From Populus alba (Eukaryota; Streptophyta; Magnoliopsida; Malpighiales; Salicaceae), in contig NC_133289.1 in assembly GCF_005239225.2 (NCBI RefSeq), positions 10,857,501 through 10,921,500 of the forward strand: a stretch of DNA of 64,000 nucleotides. The letters are read 5' to 3'. How positions within the stretch are numbered: position 1 is the first letter of the stretch; the number at the start of each line of letters is the position of its first letter. This document shows positions 49,070 through 64,000 of the stretch, in pieces. The notes beneath the pieces are model-generated. The model worked only from the letters and a program-made list of their open reading frames with translations. It had not been told where the DNA came from and made no database searches. The position numbers were made by a program, and so were the translations under genes.

Positions 49070-52000
49070 ACCTTCAGTACTGAGTAACTGCTATGCGGCA
49101 ACTGTATGTTTGTCTTGAGCATTTTTGTACATCATGTTGCTTCAATACTCCTCTTCCCATTTTTTTTTTGTTAGCTTTATGTTCATTTATAAATACGAAG
49201 GGGATTCAATTTTTACTCGATTCTACATGTTTTCATCTACATTGAAGTTAAAACAATAAATCTCCCTTTCTGACCACAGGACAGCACTGCCTTGTTGCAG
49301 ACTAGGAAAAATTCTGATAAATCAGTTGAAACTTAAATTCCAAGCCTAAAATTACATGAACAAATCTGTATGCATTCGCTTATCTTCGTCAACCTCCAAT
49401 TGCATATTGGTATTTATCTGGTATAGGATAGATCTGCTTCTCTCTGTGTCTGTCTGCAAAAGTTGTGACATTATAAAAAACTAAAAAAAAGTGTAATCCT
49501 TTCTCCGCCACTGAAAAAGGGAGTTCCATAACATAGTTTTTTCCCAAATTCAGTCTTTGACAATGTTCCAATCAACTGCGCTACGCCTGACAATCCTTTG
49601 GTGGTCTTCAAGCTCATATGCTTGGGAATCTAAATTTAGATACATGGTCCTTCCAATTTCAGTTAATACTTGATAAGAAATATTTAAATTGCTAGCAATG
49701 GGAATTCGTTGTTTTTAGACCATGATCACTATAGGTTAATAAATTATCCTAGCACACGTGCACGTACAACTGAACCACATATGGGTAAACTGGGTAAGCT
49801 CTGAAACACTTAACATCCTGATGCAAAAGTCCACTGCAGATTGTGTAGTCTTGCAGGAAGAGAAATAAAATATAGGTCAAGCAGCTCTCACAGCTTCAGA
49901 ATAACAGATACATGGTCCTTCATTTCTCTCTCTCTCTTTAAATTTTATTTTTGAATGTACAAGAAAAAATTTATCTTATATCTCAAGTTTTCTCTAAAGC
50001 ATTATTAACGGATGCATGATAATTAGGTTGTTTAACACATCTATCCAAAATGTGTTGATTAGCAAATGACTATTGTATTGTATGAGCAACTTGTCAGATG
50101 TTGGATCCTATCTATTAATTTTTTTAAAGTACTTTGTCATTGGCATGACTGGATCTTAGTGCTCAGGGGATGTTTTCTGTGGGGTAAAATTTATTGGAGA
50201 GGATCGATTAAAATCCCCTTTATTGACAAAGTTGCTTGATTGGTAAGGCGAAAACAATCAACTTAGAGCAAAATCAAGGTCTGATCGACCTTCATTTGTT
50301 TCCTCGACAGGGTGGAACCATCTCTCTTTCTTTTTTATTTCGTCTCTTTTTTTGCAGAAAAGTTTCTATAATTATCTTGATGATCTCATAAGATTGAGCT
50401 AAAAGTTGTTGATTTCATATATTCAGAACTGGAGTTTGACTCGATCTGTTTAGCGTATGATCAGGCATTTGGGAAACCTGCAAGAATTAAACAAGGAAAA
50501 GAAGAATCCAAACCCTTACGATTATAATGGAACAGCTTAATATGTGAGAACTTATAGATAGTAGCAAAAGCTAGAATTTTAGAAAAGAGATGAGGATGCT
50601 GGCGTGGATCCCCTGCTGCAGAAGGTAGAGAGAGGAAAATCTGAGCCAAGAACATCACAAGACCTGTTCAAACACAAATGTGGTTCCAACTGTTGTGAGC
50701 ACTGACCTCTGGTTTCAGACAGAAGGGAAGGACCCCCGCTCTAGGGTCCTTTCATTCCTTTAAAGCATTTTCCGGAAACATAGCAGCCTTTCTATCAATT
50801 TGACATTGATTATTCGAAGACCATTCTGCTTTAATCAGAGGATTAGTCCCTTGTGAAGAACCATCTTTCTCTACCCCCCCCCCCTGTTTTTCTGAAACCT
50901 TATCCCTCCAATGGTGGAAAGTTACATAGTAAATAGATTGAGTGATTTTCTTTAGCTACTTGTCACAATATCCTTTTAGTGGCAAGATATAAGACAAACA
51001 TATGGTTTGCTTCAATCAAAATCATTGAAGTTCAGTAAACAATGAAACTTTGTTTGTGTTAAAAACACAGGCAACTAGAAGACTTTGTGCTCGTGGTATC
51101 ATGTTAAAGAGATGGAGAAAGCAAAATCTCTTGTGGTTCTTTTGCTTGGACCACAACTCTGTCTAGGAAAAGAGAGGAGAATGGTGAAGATGATGAAAGA
51201 GGAGGAGCAGAGAGTAAAGTGCAAGCCATGACATAGAACGTCATCCAAGCACTCGCAGACATTTCAGTTTCAGAAAAGGAAAAGAGCCGTTGCTTTATGA
51301 TTCTGGAAAAAAAAGAAGGAAAATTCCCAATTGCCAACCTCATGCATCACTCTTTCTATCTCCTTAAAACTTCCTTACTACTCTCTTAGGCACGCATGTC
51401 TCTATGGCCTTCACCATATTTACAGACAAAATTTAGAAAGAAGAAAGTGGTTTCTCTTTAGTGTGTTGGTTATATGCCAAAATTCCAGATCAAAAGCTAA
51501 TTGGCTGTGACAATGAAGAAAAAGAGGAGGTATGGTGTGAACAATTCCCTAAGAACCACTTGAGTGTCTGATTTCAGAAAGAAGGGCCCTATCCATTCTT
51601 TCCTCTTGCAATGCCATCAATTTTTATGGCATGCAACATCACTTTTCTGATTTGAACTTTTTAAGTTGCATCAATATAATGCATAACATGTTCAATATTT
51701 CCCCTCTTCTGACACTGAGCAGCTAAAAATACAAAGTGCCCATAAATCCCTTGCCGGACTACACACTAAATACATTTGCAAAGCTCATCGGAATATCGGT
51801 GGTGAAATCCCTGCGTGCCGGACTCCCTAAATGAAATTTGCAAAGCTCATCGGAAAATCGGTGGCCTTGGTGGATGGCGTGCGAAGACTGGAATCATGCA
51901 TGCACGCTGCGCCATGTCATACTTGGAAAGCTAAACTGTGTCGTGCATTAAGGGAAACTTGAAAGCTGCAGACTTTTGGGCATGGCGGGCATCTATTTTT

Positions 52001-52830
52001 ACGGAAGGAAACAAGAATTAATGTTCTTGGCCACCAGTGGTTTCACTGTCACATTTCCAGGCCACCAGCTTGATTTTGACACCCAAACCATCATAATCAG
52101 TGACATGAATTTCTCTGTTTAACAAATTTGAAAATGGCAATCCATAATTTAAACATTAAATGCTTTCATTAACTTGAATCTGAGGACACACGTTGGGTCA
52201 GTTTAGGTGAAGAGACACTTTTTTTTTTCTTTTGACTTTCTGTGGAGCTTGCTCCTGTCTGCTATCTAGTATTTGTTTTTCGGGGAGATCATGAGGCTGA
52301 GACCACACCCTTGTTATTTTGTCTCTCAACTCCGAAGTATGATAGGATACAACAAATGGCATACATCCTTACATGAAGAAAGCTAGTTATTATTACTAAT
52401 TATTTTCGTTTATAGTTTAGAATTGTAACCTTACTGGAAACTATAGTTTTTATCCATGCTATGCGGTTGCATTACTTAGTTTCCTGCTGATTAATGCCCA
52501 TTCCATAGTCTTTTTATCTCCAATAAGTGAAATCGATTCTATGATGGATTAATCAATCAATCTATACTCCACTATATATATATATATATATATATAAATA
52601 AAGGAAGTTATCAATAATTGAGACCACTGGCTACTCCATAGCATTATTTTTTCAGTAAATTCGACAGCTTGTGAAAGGGATTTTTCCTGTAGAATCACAG
52701 AAACCTTTGGTTTGACCACACAAAATCAGCATGATCCAAACAATATATGCACTAGAGTTATATCTAGACTCCTTTGGTTAGAGATGAAAATTTTCTTGTC
52801 CATTTTTTGAGGGGTTAAAGAACAAGAAAT
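49070..52830. other. Intergenic region between the two kinase loci
   Basis: Less AT-rich than other spacers, but no gene could be supported. Contains a C11 run at 50874-50884, a 64-bp-period duplication at 51752-51865 and a (TA)n run near 52572-52596. About 52600-52836 is probably the 3' untranslated region of the kinase gene. Confidence 0.4.
51752..51865. repeat. Local tandem duplication, period about 64 bp
   Basis: TGCCGGACT...ATTTGCAAAGCTCATCGGAA(t/a)ATCGGTGG occurs twice, starting near 51752 and 51816, with indels between. Confidence 0.85.
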
Positions 52831-52836
52831 ACAGAA

Positions 52837-54532
<1,696 letters not shown>

Positions 54533-54559
54533 GCTGGGAATTTAAAAGGAATTTTGAAA

Positions 54560-57139
54560 CTTGTGGTTCTGGTTAATAAGGGAGCCTGGTATATTGGTAT
54601 GGCACTAATTGATGACACCAAAAATCAGATATTTCAAAGCAACATGAGAAGGGAATTGATGGGAACACGGCAATGACATAAACCCGTGGATTTTGACTTC
54701 AATGGATACTCGAATATTTTCAGTGGTATATTTAATCCTTTTTTTGCCTCCATTTGCGTTTTTATATTGTTTTGCTCAATAATTTATGCAAGATGAGTAG
54801 ATGAGTATGATAGGTTTAGTTGAAGATTCTGGTGTGGTTTACCCCACTTCAATAATCAATACCACCATTATCATGATCTTTAAATCCTCTAAGGCGGCTG
54901 AGAAAAACAAATTTCCTATTTGTTCTTCTTGGGAGGAAAGAAACCAATCGGCCCCGCGTATGTGTAAACAGTGCTATAAAACCCGGTTAGGACCTTGTAA
55001 TTTATTGACCCGCCAATCAACCTAATTCATCATTTAGTTCGGGCCTGAGTTAGATCTTATCATAATTTTGATGTAAATGCTAATAAATGAGTATGTACTC
55101 TTCAAAATCTTAGCTAAATTCTTCAGGGTTTTATTTAGCAGGTTAATCCAAATAAATTGATTAAATATAATATCATCTCAATATTTAAAATAAAAAAATT
55201 ATCTTGAAAAATATATATTTTTAGAAAAAATATATTTTTAATCATCATCTAATTTATTAAAAGCCATGCAGAGAATGACTTTTATCAAAAAAATAATAAT
55301 AATAAATTAACTTGTAGCGTAAGCGCATACAAATAATCTAGAAATAACACCTCTTTCCAACAAAGCATGTTGAAAGTGTCAATTTTGAAAGCGTTTCTAT
55401 TACTAATATAGGTTTTTTTGAACACACTCGAAGATGGAGTCAGCAGGCCTGAATAGAGGATGATATCTTTGAACAGTCCTGGTCTAAGCAGAGTCCAGGC
55501 AATGGTCCTCCGTGCACGTTGATGCGGGCGGACACGAGGAAAGATCAAAGACGCCTAGAAGTCTCGACTCGATAGAGTTGATCTACAGATTTGAGGTCTC
55601 CAAACGTTGCTGCCTTAGACGCTTCAAGTTGAAACCCCTCCTTCTTCTTCCTGGTAAAACTCTCCATAAATATGGCAAAGCTTCTTGGTTGTGCCCAAAG
55701 AGATAACAAATATTAGAATGCGTCGTTGTTTTGCCTTCTTTTAAAAGCAATTTGTGCCCAAAGAAAGAGCACTTTTGGAAAGATGAAGCGAAAATCCCGA
55801 ATTTTTCAAATCTGTAAAAAATAAATGTTCTAGAACTAAATTTGTTTTTTTTATCTGACTAAAAATATATTTGTTCTTAAAGTAGCTTTTATAATTATAA
55901 TAAAAAAAAAATTTTTTTTTTAAAAAGTAGGATTAGATGTGATTAGTTGGATTTAAATAAATGTTTGATAAAAATTATAGTTGAGGTTTATGTATAGCAA
56001 AAAATATGTATAAAATGTTTGATAGTTGTGTTTGAAAGTATGATTACAGTTGCTTTTTAAAGTGATTTTTACTTAGAAATATATTAATTTTTTATTTAAA
56101 AAAAATTATTTTTGATATCAACATATTAAAATGATCTGAAAACACAAAAAAAAAATATTAATTTAAAGTAAAGAAAAAAAAAATATTTTTAAAAACGCTT
56201 TTGAAATGCAAAAATAAACAGGGTTTTACAAAACTCAGTTAAAAAACATGTAAAAACTGCTTCATAAAAACTACGTTCTAAACTCAATTTTTTAGTAAGC
56301 CTCGCAGTATAAAACATAGTTTAGTTTGTTGCCAAATAGTTTACAGCGTTTGTTGCACCGCAAACACAAAAACAATTACAAAACAAAAACAGCTTTAAAT
56401 ATACATTATAAAAATCAATAAAAGATATAAGTTTTTTTTATTATTATTGTATATGTGCTGTTGATTCTCTTATATTTAACTATAAACTCACTGTTCAAGA
56501 TTTTTTTTTTTTTTTTGTCAAGTACCTACATACAATGTTTTATAGATATTTAAGATGAAAATAGTTGGAAAATAAGTTTTTAGGTAAAACAAAACCTTCA
56601 ATCCTGATTTTTTCAGCCACTACAATAACAAAAATCTAGGAAAAATCAGGCAGCACATCATTTGCTTTTTCCTTCTTTCTTTTTTATTTTTTTTTTCTAA
56701 TTTTGTGTTCTTGTATGCCTTTTTTCTTATATGTTTTTCTTCAAATAATTTTTTTGATTTAGATTTAAATCAATACCTCTTTTTTTATCATTTTTTAAAT
56801 AGCAAATAACAGTTATTTTTATATATATATTAAGTTATTGAGGAAATTATTCTAATTTATTTATATTTTTTTATGTATTATATAAATAGAAAATATATAT
56901 TTTTGGATAATATATATTTCTAATATGGATAACCTTAAATAATATTTTTCTTACTTTTATTTTATTCAATCAATTTTATGGATGTTTATTTCTATTATTA
57001 TTTAATTAAATAAAAAATTAATTTTGATAAACAAATTCATATTGGAAAAGCCTACAAATTTTATTTTATTTTGCTTGTAGAAAAGACACATCTGTCTCTG
57101 GAGAAATGCAGGTCTAATATTCTATACCAAAAATAGGAA

Positions 57140-57170
<31 letters not shown>

Positions 57171-57860
57171 CAAATATCCTTAAACCTGATCGTAGAATCA
57201 GACCAAAATCTTTCAATCCTTCCTCATTAGTTTTTTTGCTTTGTTTGAGAAAGTGAATCATTCATTGATTACATTGGTTAAATATCCCACAGCTATCAAG
57301 CACAATCCGTGTTAAACACTTAATTGATAGAGAATTTCTTGGGATATTTTATTTTATTTTATTTTCTTGCACTAACTGGTTTCGCAGTAAAACATTTCGA
57401 GTTTGAATTCCTTGGAGAAAGATGGGATTGTTGGCATTTTGAAATATTCATGTAATTAGCTTTTAGCACCATTACCATAGCTTACTTTGTGATACTTAGA
57501 TTCTGTCTTCACAAAGGGATACCCCAAGTCTCGACAATTTTTACTTAGGTCTAAGGTTTATTTCATCAAACCAAACAAGGAAAAACCAAATATTCTTTCT
57601 CGGAAACATTGTTTTGGTACAGTATGGTCGGGCATTCTACAATCTGCTATTTACTCCTAAAACTACATGATCAAAATTGAATTATCATCTTCTTCAGTGC
57701 TTATGCTAACACCCCAATTGCATTGCTATTAACTTCGAAAACAAAAGCTTCACAGCACAACAAATAATAAAAGCCAAAACAGTTCAGCAGTTAATAATAT
57801 CAAAGTAAAACTTGAGCATGGAAAATTCAAAACCAGGATGGGATGCGTCACAGCAGATAT
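54560..57860. other. Intergenic region with MITE-like remnant
   Basis: About the first 300 bases are the probable promoter of the kinase. A GC-richer block at about 55420-55690 has open frames on both strands without a recognised family. A long A/T-rich stretch follows, with a poly-A run near 57147-57170. Confidence 0.4.
56025..56225. mobile_element. MITE-like remnant
   Basis: TGTTTGATAGTTGTG... with inner phrases 'gttgctttttaaagtgattt', 'atcaacatattaaaatgatc' and 'acgcttttgaaatgcaaaaa' followed by aaacaggg. These parallel the element at 9177-9378. The terminal inverted repeats are decayed. Confidence 0.45.
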
Positions 57861-57888
57861 CTTTATGCAGCCAAAGATCCACCCAATT

Positions 57889-60800
57889 TCACATTCTATC
57901 TTCTCTCCTGCGTGGAGCACAAGTGATGATTTCATCCACTCTAAGGATCATCTCAGCAGCTTCAGTTGCAGAGAGCAGTACAGCCTGCTTAACTTTGAAT
58001 GCCTCAGAAATGCCTAGCTCTACCATATCTCCTATCTGCAATGATTTAAAAGATGCCAGGAATCAACAAACTGGGCCAACAGAGTAGATTGGATAACAAA
58101 CTATTACTAAATACTCAGCTAGCCAGTTGACCACAGCTTATAATAATGTCTCTTAAAACTTGCTTTTAAGAAGTTTTTATTGAAGCACTTACAGATCCAG
58201 ATATCACATCAATTCCTGATGTGCACCCCTCCTTGTGGTGCTCTGCCCGAAGCTGTGCAACCAACTCTGCACTGTCCAAACCAGCATTTTCTGCAATGAT
58301 AGTAGGAATTGTAATGAGAGCCCTTGAGAATGCTTCAATAGCATGGGACTTCTTCCCAGGAGTCACTCGGGCTAATTCATCGACTTCCTTTGCCATCACC
58401 ATCTCAGGCCATCCACCTCCAAGTAGAACCCTGCTGTCGTTGACTGTCTGAGACAGCACACACAAGGCATCATGCAGGGACCTTTCCGCCTCATCAAGCA
58501 CATGATGGCTGCAAAAAAATATAAACACATCAAAAGGCATTTGAGGTGAAGTAAGAACAGATAACTTCCACTCCAAAGTTTTTTCCCCCTCTCTACAAGT
58601 GAAACATCGGGATTATATTTCAAGCCTAGGGAAACAAAACCACACCAACCAGAGTTGCCATGTCAGTATGAGCCATGCCATCAAACTCTATTATATCATT
58701 AACAAACTCAAATTCCACAAAAAGATAGTTGCATTTGTCCTAATTGCTAAATAGCAGCTACGGGACAACACAATCCATATACGAAGTGCAAAAGCTCAGG
58801 CTAAAATCCCAAAGATCCAAAAGTTAACATATTTTCCAGCATTAACTGCATAATACTTTTCTATAAGCTGGAAAGAAATATTACCTTGCACCTCTCAGTA
58901 CTATAGTACATGCCTGACCCATTTCAACACCTGAAAAGTGAATCAACTTGTCCTCACCAATCATAATTTCTTCAATAAGCTTGCAGTGACCAAGCTTAAC
59001 TGACTCTGGATTATCAAATGTTGAAGCAATTTCACCACCAGTCACTAAAGCAAGACGTTCAATTCCATCAAAATCCGCATGCTCAATTGCAAGAATTCCA
59101 GCATTTGCAAAGAGTTCTTCAGGGAAATTGTAAATCAGTTGTCTGTTAATGAAGCAGTTAATTCCATGTGCTATTATCTTATCCACCTTTTCTTTCATTT
59201 TTTGCTTCTCAGCTGCTTCAATTTCAGCAACCCTGGACATTGAATCGACACGAACACGTGCCCCGTAGATTTTTACTTTGTCTGTATCCATTGCAGTATT
59301 GGCCACCAAAATCTTTGCATTCTCTATTCGCTTTGGTTGTCCAACACCGATTTTCTTGTCAAGAATAAATCTGAACAAGCATAAGTTCGATTTAATCATT
59401 TAAAACTAACAAAAATATTTATCACATGTCAATGCATTATTAATAGACACAAGGACATTACAGCCAATGTTTTCTAGCTAAATGAGAACCTTGCTAGAAG
59501 GGCATTAGCAAACAAAAATAGAAGCATCTACAAGGGCATGCAGCACTAACAAAACTTGCAAAGAACTTCCAAGGTATATTACATAAGAGAATGCTCATGT
59601 TAGCACTCAAGAAAGGAAATTCATGTGCAAAGGCATTTGAAATGCCCATTCATTTTCTTATTATAGACAAAAAAAAAAATGAACCATGCAGTGGAACTTC
59701 AATAACATGACAAGATTCTTTTAAGTTGATGTACCCACCCTTCATCTAAGAAGGAATCCTTTAGTGAACCTCCAGGCTTCTTGATAATTTGAATAGCCTC
59801 TAAGTTTGTGCTACCCTGCCATTTCATTTAGCAATCATAAGACCACACTGATTAGGAAAAAAGAATACACTTAATATGAGCATCAGAACCCGTTGATAAA
59901 CCAAATAGCCTGAACAAGTCAAAAACAAATCATAGTATGAAGAATGTAAGTTCAGGGTGAGATAAAAAATAAAAAAAAAAACCCAAACAAACAAACCAGC
60001 ATAGGAGGAAGTATCAGAATACTGAAATTTTGGTCTGAAAAGACACAAATAGGCAGGCACACCATGCAGAATGTCAGAAGAAATAAGATCTAGTGCACGG
60101 TACAGATGTTGGAGCCAGAAACAAAAGATTTCAACCTAGCCATCCTCACGCCAACCCCCTCCCCCCCCAAAAAAAAAAAACACCCCGCCCCCAAACCCAA
60201 AAAATGGCTGGTAAGCTATCATTAAAAACCAATGTTCACCTGTAATCTCATAACTGCATCAACAGCCAGTTTTGCAAAGTATTCCTTATCCTGTGATAGT
60301 ATTTTGGAACTCAAAGTAGTCCTTGCAATCTTCATCAAGTCAGCCATGAATTTTTCTGCATTGTTCAGTAATTACAGACATCAATGCCAGAAAATATATG
60401 CTGCAAAAAAACTGTCAAAAGCCAATTAACACAAACAAGTTCTACATGAATTCTGCAATTCATAATGATACAACAATCAATACCTGCATTGTCTTTGTTA
60501 TCCAAAACCTTTTGCAACAAAGCATTGCGAGCACATTCTGCTGCCATTCGGAAACCTGAACAATCAAAGAAACAGTATCAACAAATTTCACATGCTATAA
60601 GAGTTAGAGTTTCAAATTCACCATGATCAACTTAAGATCTGGTCTCTATGTTTACAAAAAAAAAAAAAAAATCTGGCATTCTTTGGCTGAACTGGCCCAA
60701 AATTACATAAAGAAATCAGGTGATCAACAAGAAAATTCACTCTACCAAGGTTATATAAACATGGGATTGATGTCAAATCCAATTGTCAGACTCTTGTGTA

Positions 60801-61887
60801 CCAAGAAAAGTTAAAACAGCTGAAGGCGCACCATCCATGTAATGCATGCAAAAAAGTATTACAAAGAATGTAGCAAAACATGGGAAGGATTTTCAAATTT
60901 TCAGCAAAACTGAAAAAAAAAAAGTGTTCGAGAAGCACTAACAATAACAAATAGATGAAAACGAGAAGGCGGGGGGGAATAGGAAGCATTGCAAAGCCAG
61001 GGGCCTAGAACAAACCTGCTATTATTGTCATCGGGTGAATTTTTGCTGCCAACAGCTTTTCTGCCTCCCTCAAGAGTTCCCCCGCCAAAACAACAACAGA
61101 AGTTGTTCCATCACCAACTTCATCATCTTGAACTTTAGAGATATCTAAATCATGAATTAAGGGTTTCCATAACAAATGCAGTAGAGTTCCTTATCCAAAG
61201 TTCTACCGATCATGTGCAGCAATTTGCCGGTATGGCTAACTTGTAAAGTTCAGGAGAGATGTTTTTGCCCCTACTAGCAGAAAGTTTGAAAATAAATAAC
61301 AGGCTCTCTATCCATAGCAAAATTTTCTATGCAAAAACCTTAGTTTTAACAATCCTGAAAAGAAAATTAGCAATCCATACTACCAATGGAAGGATACCAA
61401 CAAGGATTTTAGCAGCTGGGTTGTCAATGTGAAGGGACTTGAGGATGGTGGCCCCATCGTTTGTTACTGTGACTTCATGACCTCTGCCTGTCGACTGTAA
61501 GATTTTATCCTGAAAAAAAAATGTAACAAGATGATGATTGTTAATGTAAAACAAGCAATGCTTTACAATTTCTGGTAACAAACTCAGTAAAGAAGAAACC
61601 TTACCATTCCTTTTGGCCCCAGAGTTGTCTTGACCAAGTCAGCAACAGCCATACCACCAATAAGCGATGCCTGTGGAAAAAGAACAAAAAAACAACAGAG
61701 AGAATGGCATTTTAGCAGTTGTTTCGATCCAAAAATTAACCAAGGGCATCCAAATGACATAAGAACAACAACAAAGCAGCAATGAAAATCACAGAGCCAA
61801 CTACACAGAGAGGTAATTTCCTCGCAATCTCCCGAGATTCATTATATGCAAATGCTCTCCAATGGCAGCAATATCACAAGAGAAAAC

Positions 61888-61925
<38 letters not shown>

Positions 61926-62083
61926 AAGTAGACAGGAGTTACCAATCTGGCACGCTCTCCTTTTTCTTCAGTAGCTTCACTTTTGAAAAGTTTCTCAACC
62001 TACAATACTCGCCAAGTAAAATACACTAAAATTATAAAACAAAAAAAAATGGAATCACTAGTGAGCAACTAGCATACCGCCAT
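57889..62083 (-). CDS. CCT2: T-complex protein 1 subunit beta (cytosolic chaperonin CCT-beta)
   Basis: Eleven coding exons: 62078-62083, 61943-61999, 61605-61670, 61398-61509, 61016-61144, 60484-60555, 60240-60355, 59739-59815, 58885-59370, 58193-58508 and 57889-58035. They total 1584 nt, that is 527 residues and a TGA stop; all introns are GT-AG and every phase closes. The product is one of eight subunits of the TRiC/CCT ring that folds actin, tubulin and other cytosolic proteins using ATP. Visible landmarks: [19 protein letters not shown] start, [28 protein letters not shown] with the ATPase Asp, [22 protein letters not shown], and the family C-terminus [10 protein letters not shown]. Length equals that usual for plant CCT-beta. 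The first coding exon holds only Met-Ala. It appears intact. Confidence 0.97.
61891..61923. repeat. A33 homopolymer in CCT2 intron
   Basis: A run of 33 A on the plus strand (T on the coding strand) begins 20 nt inside the intron after the second coding exon. It is probably variable in length. Confidence 0.9.
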
Positions 62084-62099
62084 TGTAAAGTTTAAACGA

Positions 62100-64000
62100 G
62101 GGCAGCTTGAATATAGAGACTCAAATTAAAATCTGAAACAAGAAAAAAAACAATTCATCAGATCTTAAAATGAAACAATCTCTGAGTTGCTGCGAGATAA
62201 ATAGCGTGTGATTTTCACTATTTTTCGATAACAAAGCAAAAAAGAAAAAATCGAAAAGAAAAATGTGCTCCTAATCATAACGAACTTGTAATGTCACAAG
62301 GCAATGTTAAGACCTAAGAGCAGGCGAAGGAATTCATAAAGTAGTGAGGATCAGTGAACTTAAGAAGAGTATATAATTAGGGCAAATATAGATATCATAC
62401 TTGTTTCTTTCTTGAGCATATAGAAAGAAAGATTTGCTCAAGCAGGACAAATTTTGGAAGGCAGAAGAAAAAAGAAAAAAGGCATGGAATGGAAGTGCGG
62501 TGAAGGCTCGCGAATTCCTTCGAAGGGCCCCTTCAGTAGTCCAAGTCCAAAAAAATATACATCAAAGCCTAGAGCTCAAAAATAAAATTAAGGTAGACAA
62601 GGTATCTTTTCTTATGGGCCTACGGTCCTCATCCACACAAGAAAATAAAGCCCATCACTGATCTACCCTTCACCGCCCAATATTGTATTATATATACAAT
62701 GGAAAATCACTCTTTTAACACTTGGTCTATGTTACACTTATATGTTATAGTTTAAAAAATTACTGTTGGTTTATAATATTGGTCATGCTCTGGATTTTTT
62801 CTTCGAAAATCACTAGTTCGAGTGCCACAAATCTCAAGACCACTAGAGACTTACCTAGTCATTAACTTCAGGATCTCGAGAAATTAGTCGAGGTGTGCGT
62901 AAACTACTATGTACACTTACAGATACCAAAAAGCATTACTACTTATATTCTTAATTTTATATATGCATTGGCACTTAAAATCATCATCATAAAAAATCAA
63001 CAAAAAATTGATTATTTATAAGATTACCATTATTTTTTATTTAATTACTAAAGCCCTTGTAATATTACTATTATAACTTTTTCATCAAACTAAAATTACA
63101 ACTTTGTCAAAATTTAAAAAAAAAAAAAGACTAAAACTTTGTATCGTCCACAAGTTTGGAGCCTAAAAGATAATTATTACTAACTAAGGATCAATATTTG
63201 CAAGGGATGATGTAACAATTTGCATTTGAGTATGAATTTAAAATAATCCATTATACTTCTTGTTATGCACAAGCCAATAACATGTAGATACAACCAACAA
63301 AACTTTGATCCTAAATATTTTAAAAAATTGATCAGAAAAAATCCTAAAGCTTGGCATGGTGTTTTGTTTCATAAATATTATAAATATATAGAATTTCACA
63401 TAAGACTGCTTTATAAACCTTACCATTTACCCTAACATATGATTATGATGCCATGTACTATAAAGCTTAAACTACAATTACTTAGAAGGGCTATATAATG
63501 TAATATGAATTACTTATATCTCAATTAGCTAAGTTAAAAGGACTTGAATGAGATACGACTTTATTCATTAAATCATTTACTATCACATAAGAAAGGTTGA
63601 AAGGGTATAAAATAAGCATATTCGATCAAAACCTTCTCAATAGGTGATCTTATATGAAAGGTCATAGTAAAAATTATCTATAAGGATCCAAAATATAGCA
63701 AATGGTCTTTTTACTAGAAGGGTCTATCTATTGTTGCCAAAGTTCTCAAATGAGGTGCATATCATCTAACAAATCAATGTATAAAAATACATTATAAATC
63801 GATCAATGGTTAATATTTAAAGAAGTATTATCTCTACATCAATAAAATATTGAAATATAATACTCCAAAAGAAATTGAAAGATCAATGTGGAGATCATAA
63901 TCATAAAATTGATTTAGATTTATGTTGATCGTACTTTAGGCCTGATTAGTTAGGATTTCTTTCATATTTTGGATTAAATTTTTTATTTCTCTAACTACAA
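62100..64000. other. CCT2 promoter and AT-rich flank
   Basis: About 62090-62420 is the likely 5' untranslated region and promoter of CCT2. Beyond it no gene, terminal repeat or periodic structure was recognised to the end of the window. Confidence 0.4.

Noticed and set aside
51104..51343. 79-residue minus-strand frame with a hydrophobic, serine-rich middle
   Set aside because: It could resemble a secreted peptide, but no conserved motif or promoter could be identified.
55285..55706. Overlapping frames on both strands in a GC-richer block
   Set aside because: Neither translation matches a family I recognise; base composition alone explains the open frames.

Overview
This is a plant nuclear window: very AT-rich, with spliced genes carrying GT-AG introns and intergenic space full of decayed transposons and simple repeats. 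Gene content and repeat style suggest a woody eudicot, most likely poplar (Populus). That identification is inference from family resemblance, not from a search.

Reconstructed protein genes, all on the minus strand: (1) 1381-4715, a 125-residue single-pass membrane coiled-coil protein in four exons; (2) 12121-12645, an intronless S40/DUF584 senescence-regulator protein; (3) and (4) 15813-17039 and 26316-27535, two four-exon PIP2 aquaporins of 285 residues that differ at one residue; (5) and (6) 34812-34952 and 44085-44237, two related very small proteins of 46 and 50 residues; (7) 52837-54532, a six-exon receptor-like cytoplasmic kinase of 376 residues; (8) 57889-62083, the eleven-exon beta subunit of the cytosolic chaperonin, CCT2, 527 residues. 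Splice sites were chosen by eye; reading phase closes in every gene.

Broken genes: a PPR-DYW fragment (24407-25835, plus strand) split by a 955-bp insertion with a CTCAT target duplication, and a CRINKLY4-type receptor kinase pseudogene (47277-about 49060, plus strand).

Mobile DNA: a complete but dead Ty1/copia element at 19368-23948 (minus strand) with LTRs, initiator-Met tRNA primer site, polypurine tract and GTTAT target duplication. There is also a retroelement-derived direct duplication at about 32.1-34.0 kb, a TIR element at 36438-37256 and MITE-like elements. Degenerate tandem repeats lie at 5.6-7.1, 7.5-8.8, 39.4-41.0 and 42.8-43.4 kb.

The strongest observation is the aquaporin pair. 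From about 80 bp past the stop codon up to the ATG the copies are about 99.4% identical, introns included. Promoters and distal 3' flanks diverge abruptly at both edges. This is the pattern left by recent gene conversion between older tandem duplicates whose promoters have already separated. I found no clear sign of a wholly new biological system; the pair of unrecognised micro-proteins is the nearest candidate for an undescribed gene family.
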